A stretch of DNA of 64,000 nucleotides, from NCBI RefSeq assembly GCF_031455195.1, contig NZ_JAVDSH010000007.1:1-64000 (forward strand), read 5' to 3'. A model generated the notes under the pieces. The model searched no databases. It was given only the letters and a program-made list of their open reading frames with translations, and had not been told where the DNA came from. The number at the start of each line of letters is the position of its first letter. The stretch's first letter is position 1. Shown piece after piece: positions 25,629 through 34,405 of this stretch. The stretch is from Arthrobacter nitroguajacolicus_D. GTDB taxonomy: Bacteria > Actinomycetota > Actinomycetes > Actinomycetales > Micrococcaceae. The position numbers and the translations under genes were made by a program.

Positions 25629-26635
25629 CCAAAGGTCCTCGGTCCTGCTGGAACCGTTCGTGCTCCTGCCGAAATCGCGGTTGCGCGTTTGCTGCCGTCT
25701 TCGTTGAACCCTGGAGGCATTTTGAAAACAGTCTCGTCGTTGCCGTTCTTGCCGAACAGCTTTTGGAATGACAAGGCAGACTTGCCCATGTCCTCTTCCT
25801 CGAGCGCGGCACGGGCTGAAATAGCTGCATCGGCGAACCGCCGCCTCGCCGTCTCGAGTTCGTCCTCAGTGGCACGAATACTGATGGCCTTTCCCGGAAG
25901 CGTTGGGTCTTTAAGGCCGATACCGTACACAACGAAGTTGTTGATGATCTTGGCGACTTCTTCCAAGGCGGACACGTAGTACTCCGCGTGATCGGTTCCT
26001 GACACGAGACCGGACTTGAAAGCCTGATAGGTTGCCACCTCGATGAAGAATCCCCCAGGCTTTGCGCCACTGCGAAGCAGTGCTCGGCGGGTTTGGCGCA
26101 GCAATTTGACAGTGGGGACGTAGTAGCCGTTGTGGCCCGCATTCATTTCACTGGAGAGACTAGTCAAGCCTTCGGGGTTGGTTTGAACCCACTTGTCTTC
26201 CTCCCCTTTCTGAGGAATTTCCCACGTCGTTCCGTCCCAGTGCGGCCGCGCTGGCACAGCGTCCACGTCAAGGTCGTATTCCGGGAACGCAATCTTCAGG
26301 CTCCGGTCCTGACGCACCGTGCGACGTCGACCCTGAGCATCCACACCGAATTCAGCGTGAAGCACCTTAAAGAAGTGATCGAGGATGTCTTTGGATGTCA
26401 CATCGCCCGGCAACTTTTGCATACGGACAAGCACGTCGACATCCTTGACGCGCTTGATGGACACGCTTCGTTTGTACGAGCCAATCAGGACAGGGTCGAC
26501 GCCGTACTCAGCCAGCTTGGCGTCAGCACTCAGGGCTTGGCGTACGAGTTGATGAGCTTCCGGCGCATTTTCTTTGTCGTCACCCGGCTCGATTGAGCTC
26601 AACGCCTCTTTGAACTGCTGAATAAGGTGAGCCAA
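25625..26635 (-). CDS. CBASS CD-NTase (cGAS/DncV-like nucleotidyltransferase)
   Basis: A 336-residue nucleotidyltransferase. IGSYKRSV at residues 51-58 is the GS motif, KDVDVLV gives the paired metal-binding acids D65 and D67, and DLDVDAVPA at 121-129 supplies the third acid. The helical domain follows (VPTVKLLRQTRRALL). It should make a cyclic oligonucleotide after phage infection, here probably one bound by SAVED. The chain ends in TVPAGPRTFG; a terminal Gly is what Cap2 needs to form conjugates. Start: TTG 26635 with GGAGGG six bases upstream. The clade (A-H) cannot be settled by eye. Confidence 0.9.
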   Translation of the reverse strand: MAHLIQQFKEALSSIEPGDDKENAPEAHQLVRQALSADAKLAEYGVDPVLIGSYKRSVSIKRVKDVDVLVRMQKLPGDVTSKDILDHFFKVLHAEFGVDAQGRRRTVRQDRSLKIAFPEYDLDVDAVPARPHWDGTTWEIPQKGEEDKWVQTNPEGLTSLSSEMNAGHNGYYVPTVKLLRQTRRALLRSGAKPGGFFIEVATYQAFKSGLVSGTDHAEYYVSALEEVAKIINNFVVYGIGLKDPTLPGKAISIRATEDELETARRRFADAAISARAALEEEDMGKSALSFQKLFGKNGNDETVFKMPPGFNEDGSKRATAISAGARTVPAGPRTFG

Positions 26636-26639
26636 ACGA

Positions 26640-26830
26640 GGCCCTCCGATCCTTGGTGTGGAAATGGAAATGGTTCGAGTCCTTCACTCGCGAAGTACCA
26701 CTACTGATACTACATGTAGCAAAAAACTTCGTAGCAACCACAATATGTTGTGTTACATGTCTGTATTTTCTTCGATCATGCTGGCAACCCTTTCTCAAGA
26801 ATCGTCTACCTTCAGCTCAAGATTTGCTCA
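26640..26830. promoter_or_regulatory. AT-rich CBASS promoter region with dyads
   Basis: This is much richer in AT than its surroundings and lies directly upstream of the CD-NTase. It holds the perfect palindrome CTACATGTAG (about 26711-26720) and a CACAA/TTGTG dyad near 26739-26752. It is the natural place for the operon promoter and operator. No -10/-35 pair could be fixed. Confidence 0.4.
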
Positions 26831-27021
26831 AGAACTTGCGTCGCAGCTGATGTCTCCCAAGCACGCGAACTGATGAGCAAGTCAGACTCGGCCTGCATGG
26901 CGTGGCTGGCCTGTTGGAGACATCCCTGCCGGGGACGCAGCCAAACAGGCGCCGAGATCCGTTGGCCCTACAGCGATTAGACCCGCGCTGGATGGGGTTG
27001 CCGGATTGGCGGGGGCTTCGA

Positions 27022-27594
27022 ATGTACGCTGGGGATATGGCCGATGGGGAACCTACCGCACAGACGAACAAGCCAAAGAACAAGGGCACCTGGAAGCGCA
27101 AAAGCCTGGCCAAGCGGCAGCGGGACGCCCGGGAATGGCTTGAACGCATCGTCCCGCCCGAACGGATCACCGACGACCGCGTGGACGAGCTGGCAGACGT
27201 TGTCGACAGGTACCGGCCCGGGACCAAGTATCAGCTCATTGCCGACGCCATGGTCAGAAACAATGAAGTTCCTACCATCGAGAAAGTCGCCGCACGCTAC
27301 GAATCCCGCAAAAACGCCTGGCTGCGCCGCAACGCAAGAACCTCTTTCATGGAGCTTCCCCCGGCCGCTGTTGACCAGCTCACCGGGATGATCCGTGCCT
27401 CCTGGACACGTCGCGGCCATGGACCCACATGGTCAGAGATCCGCGCCGTGATGAACTGGGACCGCGCCCAAACCCGATACGCCCTTACCAGGCTCCGCGA
27501 CGACGGCCTCATTTCTTTCACAACCGACAGCGGTTCCCTCACTCTGGCTGGCAAAGCTGTGCGTGGCACGACCGATGCCAGGAAGTCGGCGTAA
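27022..27594 (+). CDS. Basic winged-helix-like DNA-binding protein
   Basis: About 190 residues. A Lys/Arg-rich N-terminus (PKNKGTWKRKSLAKRQRDAR) is followed by helices, and the C-terminal 75 residues form a winged-helix-like unit: GPTWSEIRAVMNWDRAQTRY, then ALTRLRDDGLISFTTDSGSL. I do not recognise a named family. GGGGG six bases before ATG 27022 supports this start; ATG 27037 is possible. It is divergent from the CBASS operon, with a shared upstream region, so it could be a regulator of that operon or belong to the plasmid backbone. Confidence 0.6.
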   Translation: MYAGDMADGEPTAQTNKPKNKGTWKRKSLAKRQRDAREWLERIVPPERITDDRVDELADVVDRYRPGTKYQLIADAMVRNNEVPTIEKVAARYESRKNAWLRRNARTSFMELPPAAVDQLTGMIRASWTRRGHGPTWSEIRAVMNWDRAQTRYALTRLRDDGLISFTTDSGSLTLAGKAVRGTTDARKSA

Positions 27595-27708
27595 ACGCTG
27601 CCTAGTTGCCATACCTAGGGAGAATCAACCAGATTACGCGACACGATCCGCGGCAAAGCGACCCTGCAGCAGCTGATCCGCCGGCGCCGCATATCCCAGG
27701 CTTTCGGA

Positions 27709-27738
27709 CCAATTGTCCAAAGCGCCCTGGACAATTGG
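27709..27738. repeat. Palindrome copy 1 flanking the DUF1016 gene
   Basis: CCAATTGTCCA, eight bases, TGGACAATTGG: perfect 11-base arms. It lies about 55 bases past the stop of the DUF1016 gene. The same CAATTGTCCA-N8-TGGACAATTG dyad occurs before that gene at 28886-28913. Confidence 0.75.
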
Positions 27739-27792
27739 CGCAGTGACCAGTGCCGGAGAACTGGATTCGTCGTTGAAGCCGCGATCTGAAAC

Positions 27793-28845
27793 TTACTCGT
27801 CCGTGATTCCAGGGTCACCCACGGTTCCTTGCTCCAGTGCAGCGGTGATGGCTGCGGGGGAGGGGAGTGCTTCGCGTTCCTTGGCCGGGAGCGTTTCGTA
27901 GGTGTAAGAGGTGACGGCGATGGGCTGGGAGGAACCGTCCAGGGCGTAACGGACGGTTGGTTCGTGCTTCGACCCGCACACCAGGATCCCAACGGCGGGC
28001 GCCATGCCGGGAAACTTCACAAGGTCATTGACTGCGGCAACGTAGAAGTTCAATTGCCCTAGATGCTCTGGCCGGAACTTGCCGGCCTTTAGTTCCACAA
28101 CCACGAACCGGTTTGTGGGCACGTGCACCAGCAGTAGGTCGATGTAGAAGTCCTCACCCTCGACGTCCAGATGATACTGGCGGCCATAGAACGCGAAGCC
28201 TCGGCCGAACTCAGCCAAGGTTTGGGTCATGCGTTGGGTCATGGCCTCTTCTATGGCCAGTTCCTCGGCCTCACTGGTCAGCCCGAGGAAGTCCAGAACC
28301 AACGGGTCTTTGGCGACGTTCTGGGCCAATTCGGCGCCATCGGCTGGAAGACGAGCCTCAAGGTTGTTTGGTGCGGCTCCTATCCTTCGGTGCAGGCCTG
28401 TGGCGATCTGGTGTTCGAGGACGGTGAGTTTCCAGTTCTGCTCAATGGCCATGCAGGCGTACCAGTCACGGACTTCTGGGTCCTTGAGCTTGAGCAGCTC
28501 GATGATGTGTCCCCAGGCCAACGCGCCGATCCGGTCCCGTGTGTCCGGATCAGTAAAGTCCCAAGTGGCCGCGAAGGAGCGCATGTAGAACAGATTGGAT
28601 CGGGAGAACCCGCGCATATTGGGAAACGAAGCCTTCATGTCCGAGGCGAGGCGTTGCAGGATCTTCGAACCCCACGGTTCTTGGGCTTGGCGCTGAAGGA
28701 TCGTAGCTCCGATGGCCCAGTACATTTCCACCATCGCCGTGCTGGCTGCTTGCTGGGCGCGCAGCTGAGCTGTTGTCACCAGTTCTTTCAATGAGGCCAG
28801 TGTTCCGCTGTATCCGTTGGGCAGCTCCGGTTCGATCATCGACAC
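27793..28845 (-). CDS. DUF1016/YhcG-family PD-(D/E)XK nuclease
   Basis: A 350-residue protein. The N-terminal 150 residues are the DUF1016 helical domain (VEMYWAIGATILQRQAQEPWG, MRGFSRSNLFYMRSFAATW). The C-terminal part is a PD-(D/E)XK nuclease-like domain (AFYGRQYHLDVEGEDFYIDLL with the Asp, then RFVVVELKAGKF with the E-x-K). Members are linked to Holliday junction resolvase-like enzymes, selfish elements and restriction-modification loci; substrate unknown. ATG 28845 or the ATG six bases inward is the start. The gene lies alone between two copies of one palindrome, which suggests a mobile or self-regulated unit. Confidence 0.85.
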   Translation of the reverse strand: MSMIEPELPNGYSGTLASLKELVTTAQLRAQQAASTAMVEMYWAIGATILQRQAQEPWGSKILQRLASDMKASFPNMRGFSRSNLFYMRSFAATWDFTDPDTRDRIGALAWGHIIELLKLKDPEVRDWYACMAIEQNWKLTVLEHQIATGLHRRIGAAPNNLEARLPADGAELAQNVAKDPLVLDFLGLTSEAEELAIEEAMTQRMTQTLAEFGRGFAFYGRQYHLDVEGEDFYIDLLLVHVPTNRFVVVELKAGKFRPEHLGQLNFYVAAVNDLVKFPGMAPAVGILVCGSKHEPTVRYALDGSSQPIAVTSYTYETLPAKEREALPSPAAITAALEQGTVGDPGITDE

Positions 28846-28885
28846 GCAACAACACTACCGGGAACCCTGAAAACGGCCGACAGCT

Positions 28886-28913
28886 CAATTGTCCAAACCA
28901 CTTTGGACAATTG
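28886..28913. repeat. Palindrome copy 2 flanking the DUF1016 gene
   Basis: CAATTGTCCAAA, CCAC, TTTGGACAATTG: perfect 12-base arms. Ten bases of each arm and the 8-base spacing between them match the copy at 27709-27738. It lies about 40 bases upstream of the DUF1016 start, where an operator or element end could be. Confidence 0.75.
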
Positions 28914-28998
28914 CGACGTTGACCAGCGACAGCGTCCGCTCGGGACTCAGACCGACGGCGGCTATGCTGCACGTTCCACTGGACGCCGGGGAACTTGT

Positions 28999-29965
28999 GT
29001 AACGGAGAGTCTCCCATGTCAGGCGACGGTTGGGCGAGCGATTGTGCAACGATGCAATAATCGCTGGTTTACTTTACATAAGGTCCGTTATCGGCCTTTC
29101 AATCAGGGGACTCGGCCCCGGGGAGTGGCAGCACTACGAGTTCTGTTGCCGCTTCGGCTGGTGTCGACGTTGGGGCTGGCGGGTCACTGCTGCGGACCAC
29201 TGGGGGGCTTCCGTGACTGCTTCTTTTGTCTACTCTGGAACCGGGCGACCGCAAAGGGAATGCATTCCCCACCGTGGCAGGTTCCGCGCGTCGGCCGTTA
29301 TGCGTACTTGATGGGCAGACAGCACATGAAGCGTTGATGGGCGGATGGGCGGCAAGCACAATGTTGGATCTTCAGATGCCTGAGGCATTCGCATCAGACT
29401 TCTCGAGCCGTGGAGCTTTCGCTGGGCGGACTGCTAGAAGTTCAACGACTTGTCTCCGAGATGATCAGCCAGTCCGGAACATCCTCAGAGCTGCTGGGTC
29501 CCGCGCGGAAGGTATTTCAGTCTGTCTCGAACTCCGGCCATGCACACGATGGTTCTTCCGCAATCGTTCTTCATTACCTCGGGGAGGAGGCTGCTGTTCA
29601 GCCGTCTGGAGAAGCCGCGCTGAAGTAGCGCTACCGCGAAGTGCTGCCCGGTGCCGGGTGGATGCCATTGCCACCAGCACCGGGCAACATCAGCGTTTGC
29701 TGGCATCACCCGATCCTGGCCATGAAAACGCAGCGTAGGCAAAGGGTCAGCAACTGCTGCATGCACTGGAAGGCTGCCGCGCACCTAACAGCCTGCAATT
29801 CCCGTCTTGTCTCGGCTGCTTCCGCCCTTGTCGAACCTCAGTGCGTAACAGACACAAAGCCTGGCCATCGCCGCTTTCGAACGCGACGTGGGGTTGTGGA
29901 CCAAGTCGGACTTGGAGGGCGGGGCAGTCATGCTGAACTTCGATGCGGCCGCCTCCCGAGGTGAA
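28999..29965. other. Gene-poor stretch, probably decayed
   Basis: About one kilobase with no reading frame that looks like a real protein on either strand. It holds the IS-end-like sequence at 29080-29110. Decayed mobile DNA is likely. Confidence 0.45.
29080..29110. repeat. Relic related to the 56-bp repeats at 52 and 54 kb
   Basis: The segment contains GTCCGTTATCGGC and CAATCA and differs at only about five places over 31 bases from the core of the repeat at 51981-52036. It may be an end of an insertion sequence, possibly IS21-like. Confidence 0.35.
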
Positions 29966-31447
29966 TCACTTAACCAATTGCGGAGCCGATTGCGGCGCTT
30001 TCAATACCTCATGCGGATCTTCGAAGCATAGCTGCCAAGGAACACCCGGAAGGGCAAACTGCCCGCCTTGTTGCGGAAGGTTCTGCAGTGTCGCACCAAG
30101 AAGGCTTCCAGCGTTGGTGGCAATTACCACACCGTTCTGATCCAGGATGCACGCACCGGCGGGCAAAGCAAGCAGCAGTGGCTCAAAGTCTTCCTGCAGC
30201 TGCTTTACCAAGACGTCGGCAGAAGCTACGCCGACCATACGGCCGTTCCGCCACACGCCTTTGCTGAAAGTGACTATGTACTCGTTTGAACCGCTCGCAT
30301 CCACAAAAGCCCCTGTTGCTTGGACGAGGCCTTCCTCGGCTGGATCCGCCGGCCACCATGGCGCAGTCGCAAAATCGTAGTCCGTCCAGTCCACCGTGAG
30401 TCGCTGGACCGATTCCAGGCCCGACGATGCCGAACATCCGATTACTTCAGCTTCCCCAAAAAAGGAGGGGTCAGTGATGAATCCCAACGCAGATATGTCA
30501 GGGAAAGCTTGTATCAATCCTGTGCGTGCAACAGCGTAGACGCCTTGTAACTGCTCAGATCTACCGGGCTCAGACTCCCCAAGGGCAGAAAGGGCGGCTT
30601 CTTCAATCAACTGGATGGCCGCAGCGGCAGTCTTTCCGAGGTTGGCTGCAAGTACCTTGACCCCTGAAATAGCCCGATCGGTTGCAGCGTCGTCCATATC
30701 GGCGGCCGCTTGGCCTACCCCTTTTGAGATCCGAAGATCGATGAGCCTATTCATCTCCGTACGTACATGATCCTCTGCCAGCGCACGGGCAAGCCGGGCG
30801 TCCCCGTCAGCAATGGCCGCGACAATCGCCGCGTGCTCATTTGCGGCATTCAAGGACGCAGTCTCAGTTTGGCTGTGAGCCCAGATAAGAACCCCAACTT
30901 CAGCTTGCATGGCCATTTCTTCCCGCGTCAGTCGGACGGAGCGGGCCGCAGCCGCAACCTCCATATGAAAGCGGCTGTCTGCCCGCGCCAAATCCGTCGG
31001 TTTCCGTGCCACGCGAATTGCCTCACCCAGCGAGGCAAGGCGCTTGAGGGGAATCAGTTGGCGGCGTTCTGCAGCGGCGGCAGCCGCAGAGCCGGCCAGG
31101 AAGGCGCGATACTCGCGGATATCACGCAGATCGTCGAGGGAGTAAGTAGCCAACGCGGTTCGCTGCGCCTCCGTGAAATGCTCAGGATTTGCCCGGACGA
31201 AGCTGCCTCCTCCATGGCCACGCCGCGTCACGAGGAGCCCCCAGTGTCTTAACTGCGCCAACCCTGCCCGGAGGGTGATGGTCGAGACTCCCATAAGAGT
31301 CGAGAGTTCGCTTTCGCTTGGGAGCTGGAAACCATCCTCCAAGACACCGAGCTCTATGGCATGGCGAAGGCGCCGGGCAATCTCTTCGCTGCGTTCGCCC
31401 ATGTCCAAAGGCGCGAAGGCCAACTGTTCTCTCCAAGTCACCATCAC
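29966..31447 (-). CDS. GntR-FCD regulator fused to a Cache-like sensor domain
   Basis: A 493-residue protein. Residues 18-90 are a GntR winged helix (FQLPSESELSTLMGVSTITL, LVTRRGHGGGSFV). About 100-240 form an FCD helical domain (DLRDIREYRAFLAG, DSRFHMEVAAAA, ANEHAAIVAAIADG). Residues 270-480 resemble a Cache sensor: VDWTDYDFATAPWW, NEYIVTFSKGVW, VGVASADVLV, ILDQNGVVIATN. Cache domains are usually extracellular parts of chemoreceptors and kinases; here no TM segment exists, so the sensor is cytosolic. It probably detects a small organic acid or amine and controls the divergent flavin reductase. GTG 31447 follows AAGGGG. Confidence 0.75.
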   Translation of the reverse strand: MMVTWREQLAFAPLDMGERSEEIARRLRHAIELGVLEDGFQLPSESELSTLMGVSTITLRAGLAQLRHWGLLVTRRGHGGGSFVRANPEHFTEAQRTALATYSLDDLRDIREYRAFLAGSAAAAAAERRQLIPLKRLASLGEAIRVARKPTDLARADSRFHMEVAAAARSVRLTREEMAMQAEVGVLIWAHSQTETASLNAANEHAAIVAAIADGDARLARALAEDHVRTEMNRLIDLRISKGVGQAAADMDDAATDRAISGVKVLAANLGKTAAAAIQLIEEAALSALGESEPGRSEQLQGVYAVARTGLIQAFPDISALGFITDPSFFGEAEVIGCSASSGLESVQRLTVDWTDYDFATAPWWPADPAEEGLVQATGAFVDASGSNEYIVTFSKGVWRNGRMVGVASADVLVKQLQEDFEPLLLALPAGACILDQNGVVIATNAGSLLGATLQNLPQQGGQFALPGVPWQLCFEDPHEVLKAPQSAPQLVK

Positions 31448-31498
31448 AAGCTACCCCTTGCCCCTGTCGTTCTCATTAGGATATCAGATGCGCCATTG

Positions 31499-31516
31499 AC
31501 ATTTAACCTCAAATGT
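31499..31516. promoter_or_regulatory. Dyad in the divergent promoter region
   Basis: ACATTT, AACCTC, AAATGT: perfect 6-base arms, overlapping a TTGACA (31496-31501) that could be a -35 box for the + strand. It is placed to serve as operator for the GntR-Cache regulator. Outside it, 31517-31856 shows no gene. Confidence 0.4.
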
Positions 31517-31856
31517 ATGTACTCTGGGGGAAATGATGAACCTAACAGAGTGATCCTCCATACGATTCACATGCGACGCGGTTGCACCAGCCTTATGAGA
31601 ACTGAGGCTTCAACTGCCGAAGAGCAGATCCCAGCGATATGCCGAAATGAGAATCGTTCTGGGCCGTTACGAGAACCGGCCAAGTGTAGGCGAAGGCGGT
31701 TTCTTCCAGCTTCATCGTGAACGCCGGATGATTCAGCCCGGTTCAAGAGATTCGGCACCGCCGGTGCAGATTTCAGAAGTACGACAAGCCCAACTCGAAG
31801 GCTTGACCCTTAGGGGCCAGCGCCCTGGATGAAGAATTACACGAGAGGTGATTAAC

Positions 31857-32369
31857 GTGAAAACCTTAGATCGGAAGGCCCCAATGGATCCGAAGACCTT
31901 GCGCACTGTCCTTGGTCATTACCCCTCGGGGGTAACAATTGTCACTGCGATGGATGAGTCCGTACCGGTGGGTTTTGCCTGCCAGTCTTTCCATGCTCTG
32001 TCCCTTGAGCCCCCGATGGTGGTCATCCTTGTAGGGAAGAGCTCGACCTCCTGGCCGCGCATCCGCTCGGCCGAGACGTTCGCAATCAATGTCCTGTCTA
32101 AAGGACAGGAAGCGCAGTGCCGCGCTTTTGCAGTGAGCGGAGCAGACAAATTCGCCAGCGTAGAGTGGGCGCCGAGCAGCTATGACGCACCGATCCTCGA
32201 AGGCAGCTCGGCATGGTTCGACTGCAAGCTCGAATCGGAATACGACGGCGGAGATCACCTGATCGTTACGGCACGGATTCTGGACATGGGCACAGCCGAG
32301 GAGCACACACCTCTCCTATTCCACCGGGGCACCTTCCGCACGCTGGCCCCTGAGGAAGTCGCATCATAG
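31857..32369 (+). CDS. Flavin reductase-like domain protein
   Basis: About 170 residues of the HpaC/flavin reductase-like family, which use NAD(P)H to supply reduced FMN or FAD to a partner monooxygenase. Typical words are LGHYPSGVTIVTA, GFACQSFHALSLEPPMVVI and ETFAINVLSKGQEAQCRAFA; DHLIVTARILDM completes the barrel. AGAGGTGA lies about six bases before GTG 31857, so I use that start over GTG 31848. No partner monooxygenase is adjacent. The LLM-type oxygenase at 39938-41056 is a possible client. The + strand DNA after it to 32827 carries no clear gene. Confidence 0.8.
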   Translation: MKTLDRKAPMDPKTLRTVLGHYPSGVTIVTAMDESVPVGFACQSFHALSLEPPMVVILVGKSSTSWPRIRSAETFAINVLSKGQEAQCRAFAVSGADKFASVEWAPSSYDAPILEGSSAWFDCKLESEYDGGDHLIVTARILDMGTAEEHTPLLFHRGTFRTLAPEEVAS

Positions 32370-32827
32370 CGGGATGCCATAAAGCGGACCTTCCTGACGG
32401 TGTGGACCCTTTCACCGCGCATCGTCCCACACGGCTGGGTTCATACAACCCCCGGCAGGTTCCCACGGTGTCCTCTACGCCACCTACTGCAGATCAAACA
32501 CAGCTCCGACTCTCCGAGCCGGACAAATAAACACTGTGTCTTTATTGCAAACAAATGTTCCAAGTATCGAAGATGTCGAATTACGTGGGTCGATGCAACA
32601 CCCGAGGTCAGCTGGCTATCAGTAAATCACGAAGTGACTCGCCCGGAGTATTCCAGCCGAGTGAGAATGGGCCAAGAGTCCGGGCACTGACACATTTAAT
32701 GAGGAAACTGAGTATGGAAAGACAGAGTTGTCGCTGCTACTTCCAATCCCGTGCTTTCAACACGATAATGGATAATATGTAAAGCTGTTGCCTTAGGCAA
32801 CTAGCCGCTTGCGGGTGGCGCAAATGA

Positions 32828-32865
32828 GAAGCTCCGGCTTAGGGCAATGCCCAAGCCGGAGCTTC
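32828..32865. terminator. Strong 13-bp stem-loop terminator
   Basis: GAAGCTCCGGCTT and AAGCCGGAGCTTC pair perfectly, and the loop itself contains GGGC/GCCC. It lies about 26 bases past the stop of the minus-strand fragment at 32892 and was probably its terminator. Confidence 0.7.
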
Positions 32866-32891
32866 GTGTCTTTGTGCGTTTCCATTGCGGC

Positions 32892-33125
32892 CTAAGCTAC
32901 CTCAACTTCATCGTCGTCGCCGACGCCCGCCCAAGCGATGTAGCCCGGGACTGGCTTGTTCTTGGGGTTGAGGTTCAAACTGTGGGCTTCGTACAGTTTC
33001 AGATAGTCCAACGGCGCCGTCTAGGTCTGTAATTCGTCCTCCGAGGAGCTGATGCGGCAACAGGAGAGCGCTGTCGTGGAGCGTAACGGGTGTTGCCTCG
33101 ATGACTCGTTCGATGTCGCCTGCTT
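32892..33125 (-). pseudogene. Truncated, frameshifted 3' gene fragment
   Basis: On the minus strand the words GDIERVIEATPVTLHDSALL and GGRITDLDGA continue, after a one-base frame change near 33022, into PLDYLKLYEAHSLNLNPKNK, PVPGYIAWAGVG and a DDDEVEVA end. This reads as the C-terminus of a real gene with its own terminator. The 5' part is missing where the MFS sequence begins near 33125. I do not recognise the family. Confidence 0.4.
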
Positions 33126-34382
33126 GTTCTGTTGCCGTACTTCACCTGCTACCTTGACCGATCCAATATCAGCTACGCAGCGCTGCGTATGAACGTCGAT
33201 ATCGGTTTGTCAGAGACCGCGTTCGGCGTGGGGGCGGGTATCTTCTTCATCGGCTACGTGCTCGTCCAGGTTCCGGCGAACCTGATGCTCACCAGGCTGG
33301 GCCCGCGGCGATGGATCGGCATCATCGCAGTGGTGTGGGGGATCATCGCCCTCTCGATGTTCACCGTGCAGGGGCAGGTGGAATTTACATCCTCCGGTTC
33401 GTGCTCGGTGCAACCGAGGCAGGCCTTTTCCCGGGCGTCTTGTTCTACCTGAGCCTGTGGTTCCCGGCCGTTCGACGTGGCCGCGTAACTGCGCTCTTGA
33501 TCGTCGCCGGTTCGACCTCACCGCTCGTCGGAGCGCCGCTGTCAACGTGGCTCATGGAGCTCACGGACGGACATGCTGGCCTGCACGGCTGGCAGCTGAT
33601 GTTCATCATCGAGGCCATCCCTGCGATCCTTCTCGGGATCTGGTGCTTCTTGCGTCTCCCGGAGAAGCCAGGAGCGGTAGCATGGCTTTCCAATGACGAG
33701 AGTCGCTGGCTACAAGGCCGACTCGACCAGGAAACGGCCGAGATCCTCGAGGCGAGCTCCGGGGCCAACCGCCTGCGCAGCGCTTTCTCCCCGATTGTGA
33801 CCGGTCTGGGCCTTATTTACCTTGGGTTCGTGTTCGGGGAGTACGCCATCGGGTTCTTCCTGCCCTCGATCCTTGAGTTGCTCAACGTCGACTACAACCT
33901 GGGGTTGGGTGTCACGCAGATCGGGCTGCTCGGTGCGATCCCGTACCTGATCGCCGCTGTCGCTATTATCGGCTGGGGTCTCCTGTCGGACCGGCGCAAT
34001 GAACGCGTCTGGCACACCGTCGTCCTCCCTGCCTTTGTTGGCGCCGCCGCTATCATCTGGGCCGTGTTCTCCGGAAATATGGTGTCCGCCATCATCGCGT
34101 TCAGCCTGACGACCGCAGGTGTTCTGGCAGTTGCCGGCGAAATACGTGACCGGTGTCGCCGCTGCGGCGGGCATCGCTCTGATCAATGCCATGGGCAACT
34201 TCGCGGGCTTCCTTGGCCCGTCGATCACGGGTGTGCTGAAGGATGCCACCCGTACGTACGCATCTGGCCTGTGGGTGCTGGCAGCGTTCCTCGTTCTGTC
34301 CGCCGCCGGCACGCTCCTCATTGGGCTCAACCTCAAGCGACGGGACCGAGCGCCCGCACCGGAAGCGGTCGAGTCCCGCTGA
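33101..34382 (+). pseudogene. MFS transporter (ACS-type), frameshifted
   Basis: The pieces of one major-facilitator transporter lie in shifting frames. YLDRSNISYAALRMN to IGIIAVVWGIIALSMF is TM1-3. IYILRFVLGATEAGLFPGVL to GVLAVAGE, in another frame, covers TM4-10. GIALINAMGNFAGFLGPSIT to LIGLNLKRRDRA, back in the first frame, is TM11-12. The breaks lie near 33375 and 34135, and a further one probably near the start. The YLDRxNI and LGATEAGLFPG motifs are those of anion:cation (organic acid) symporters. It was likely the uptake gene of the adjacent FadR/aminotransferase unit. Confidence 0.75.
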
Positions 34383-34405
34383 TCACGACGCGGAGCGCCG
34401 GGAGT

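Noticed and set aside
29226..29738. 170-codon frame and others in 28999-29965
   Set aside because: No motif, mixed composition and overlapping frames on both strands of similar quality; treated as decayed DNA.
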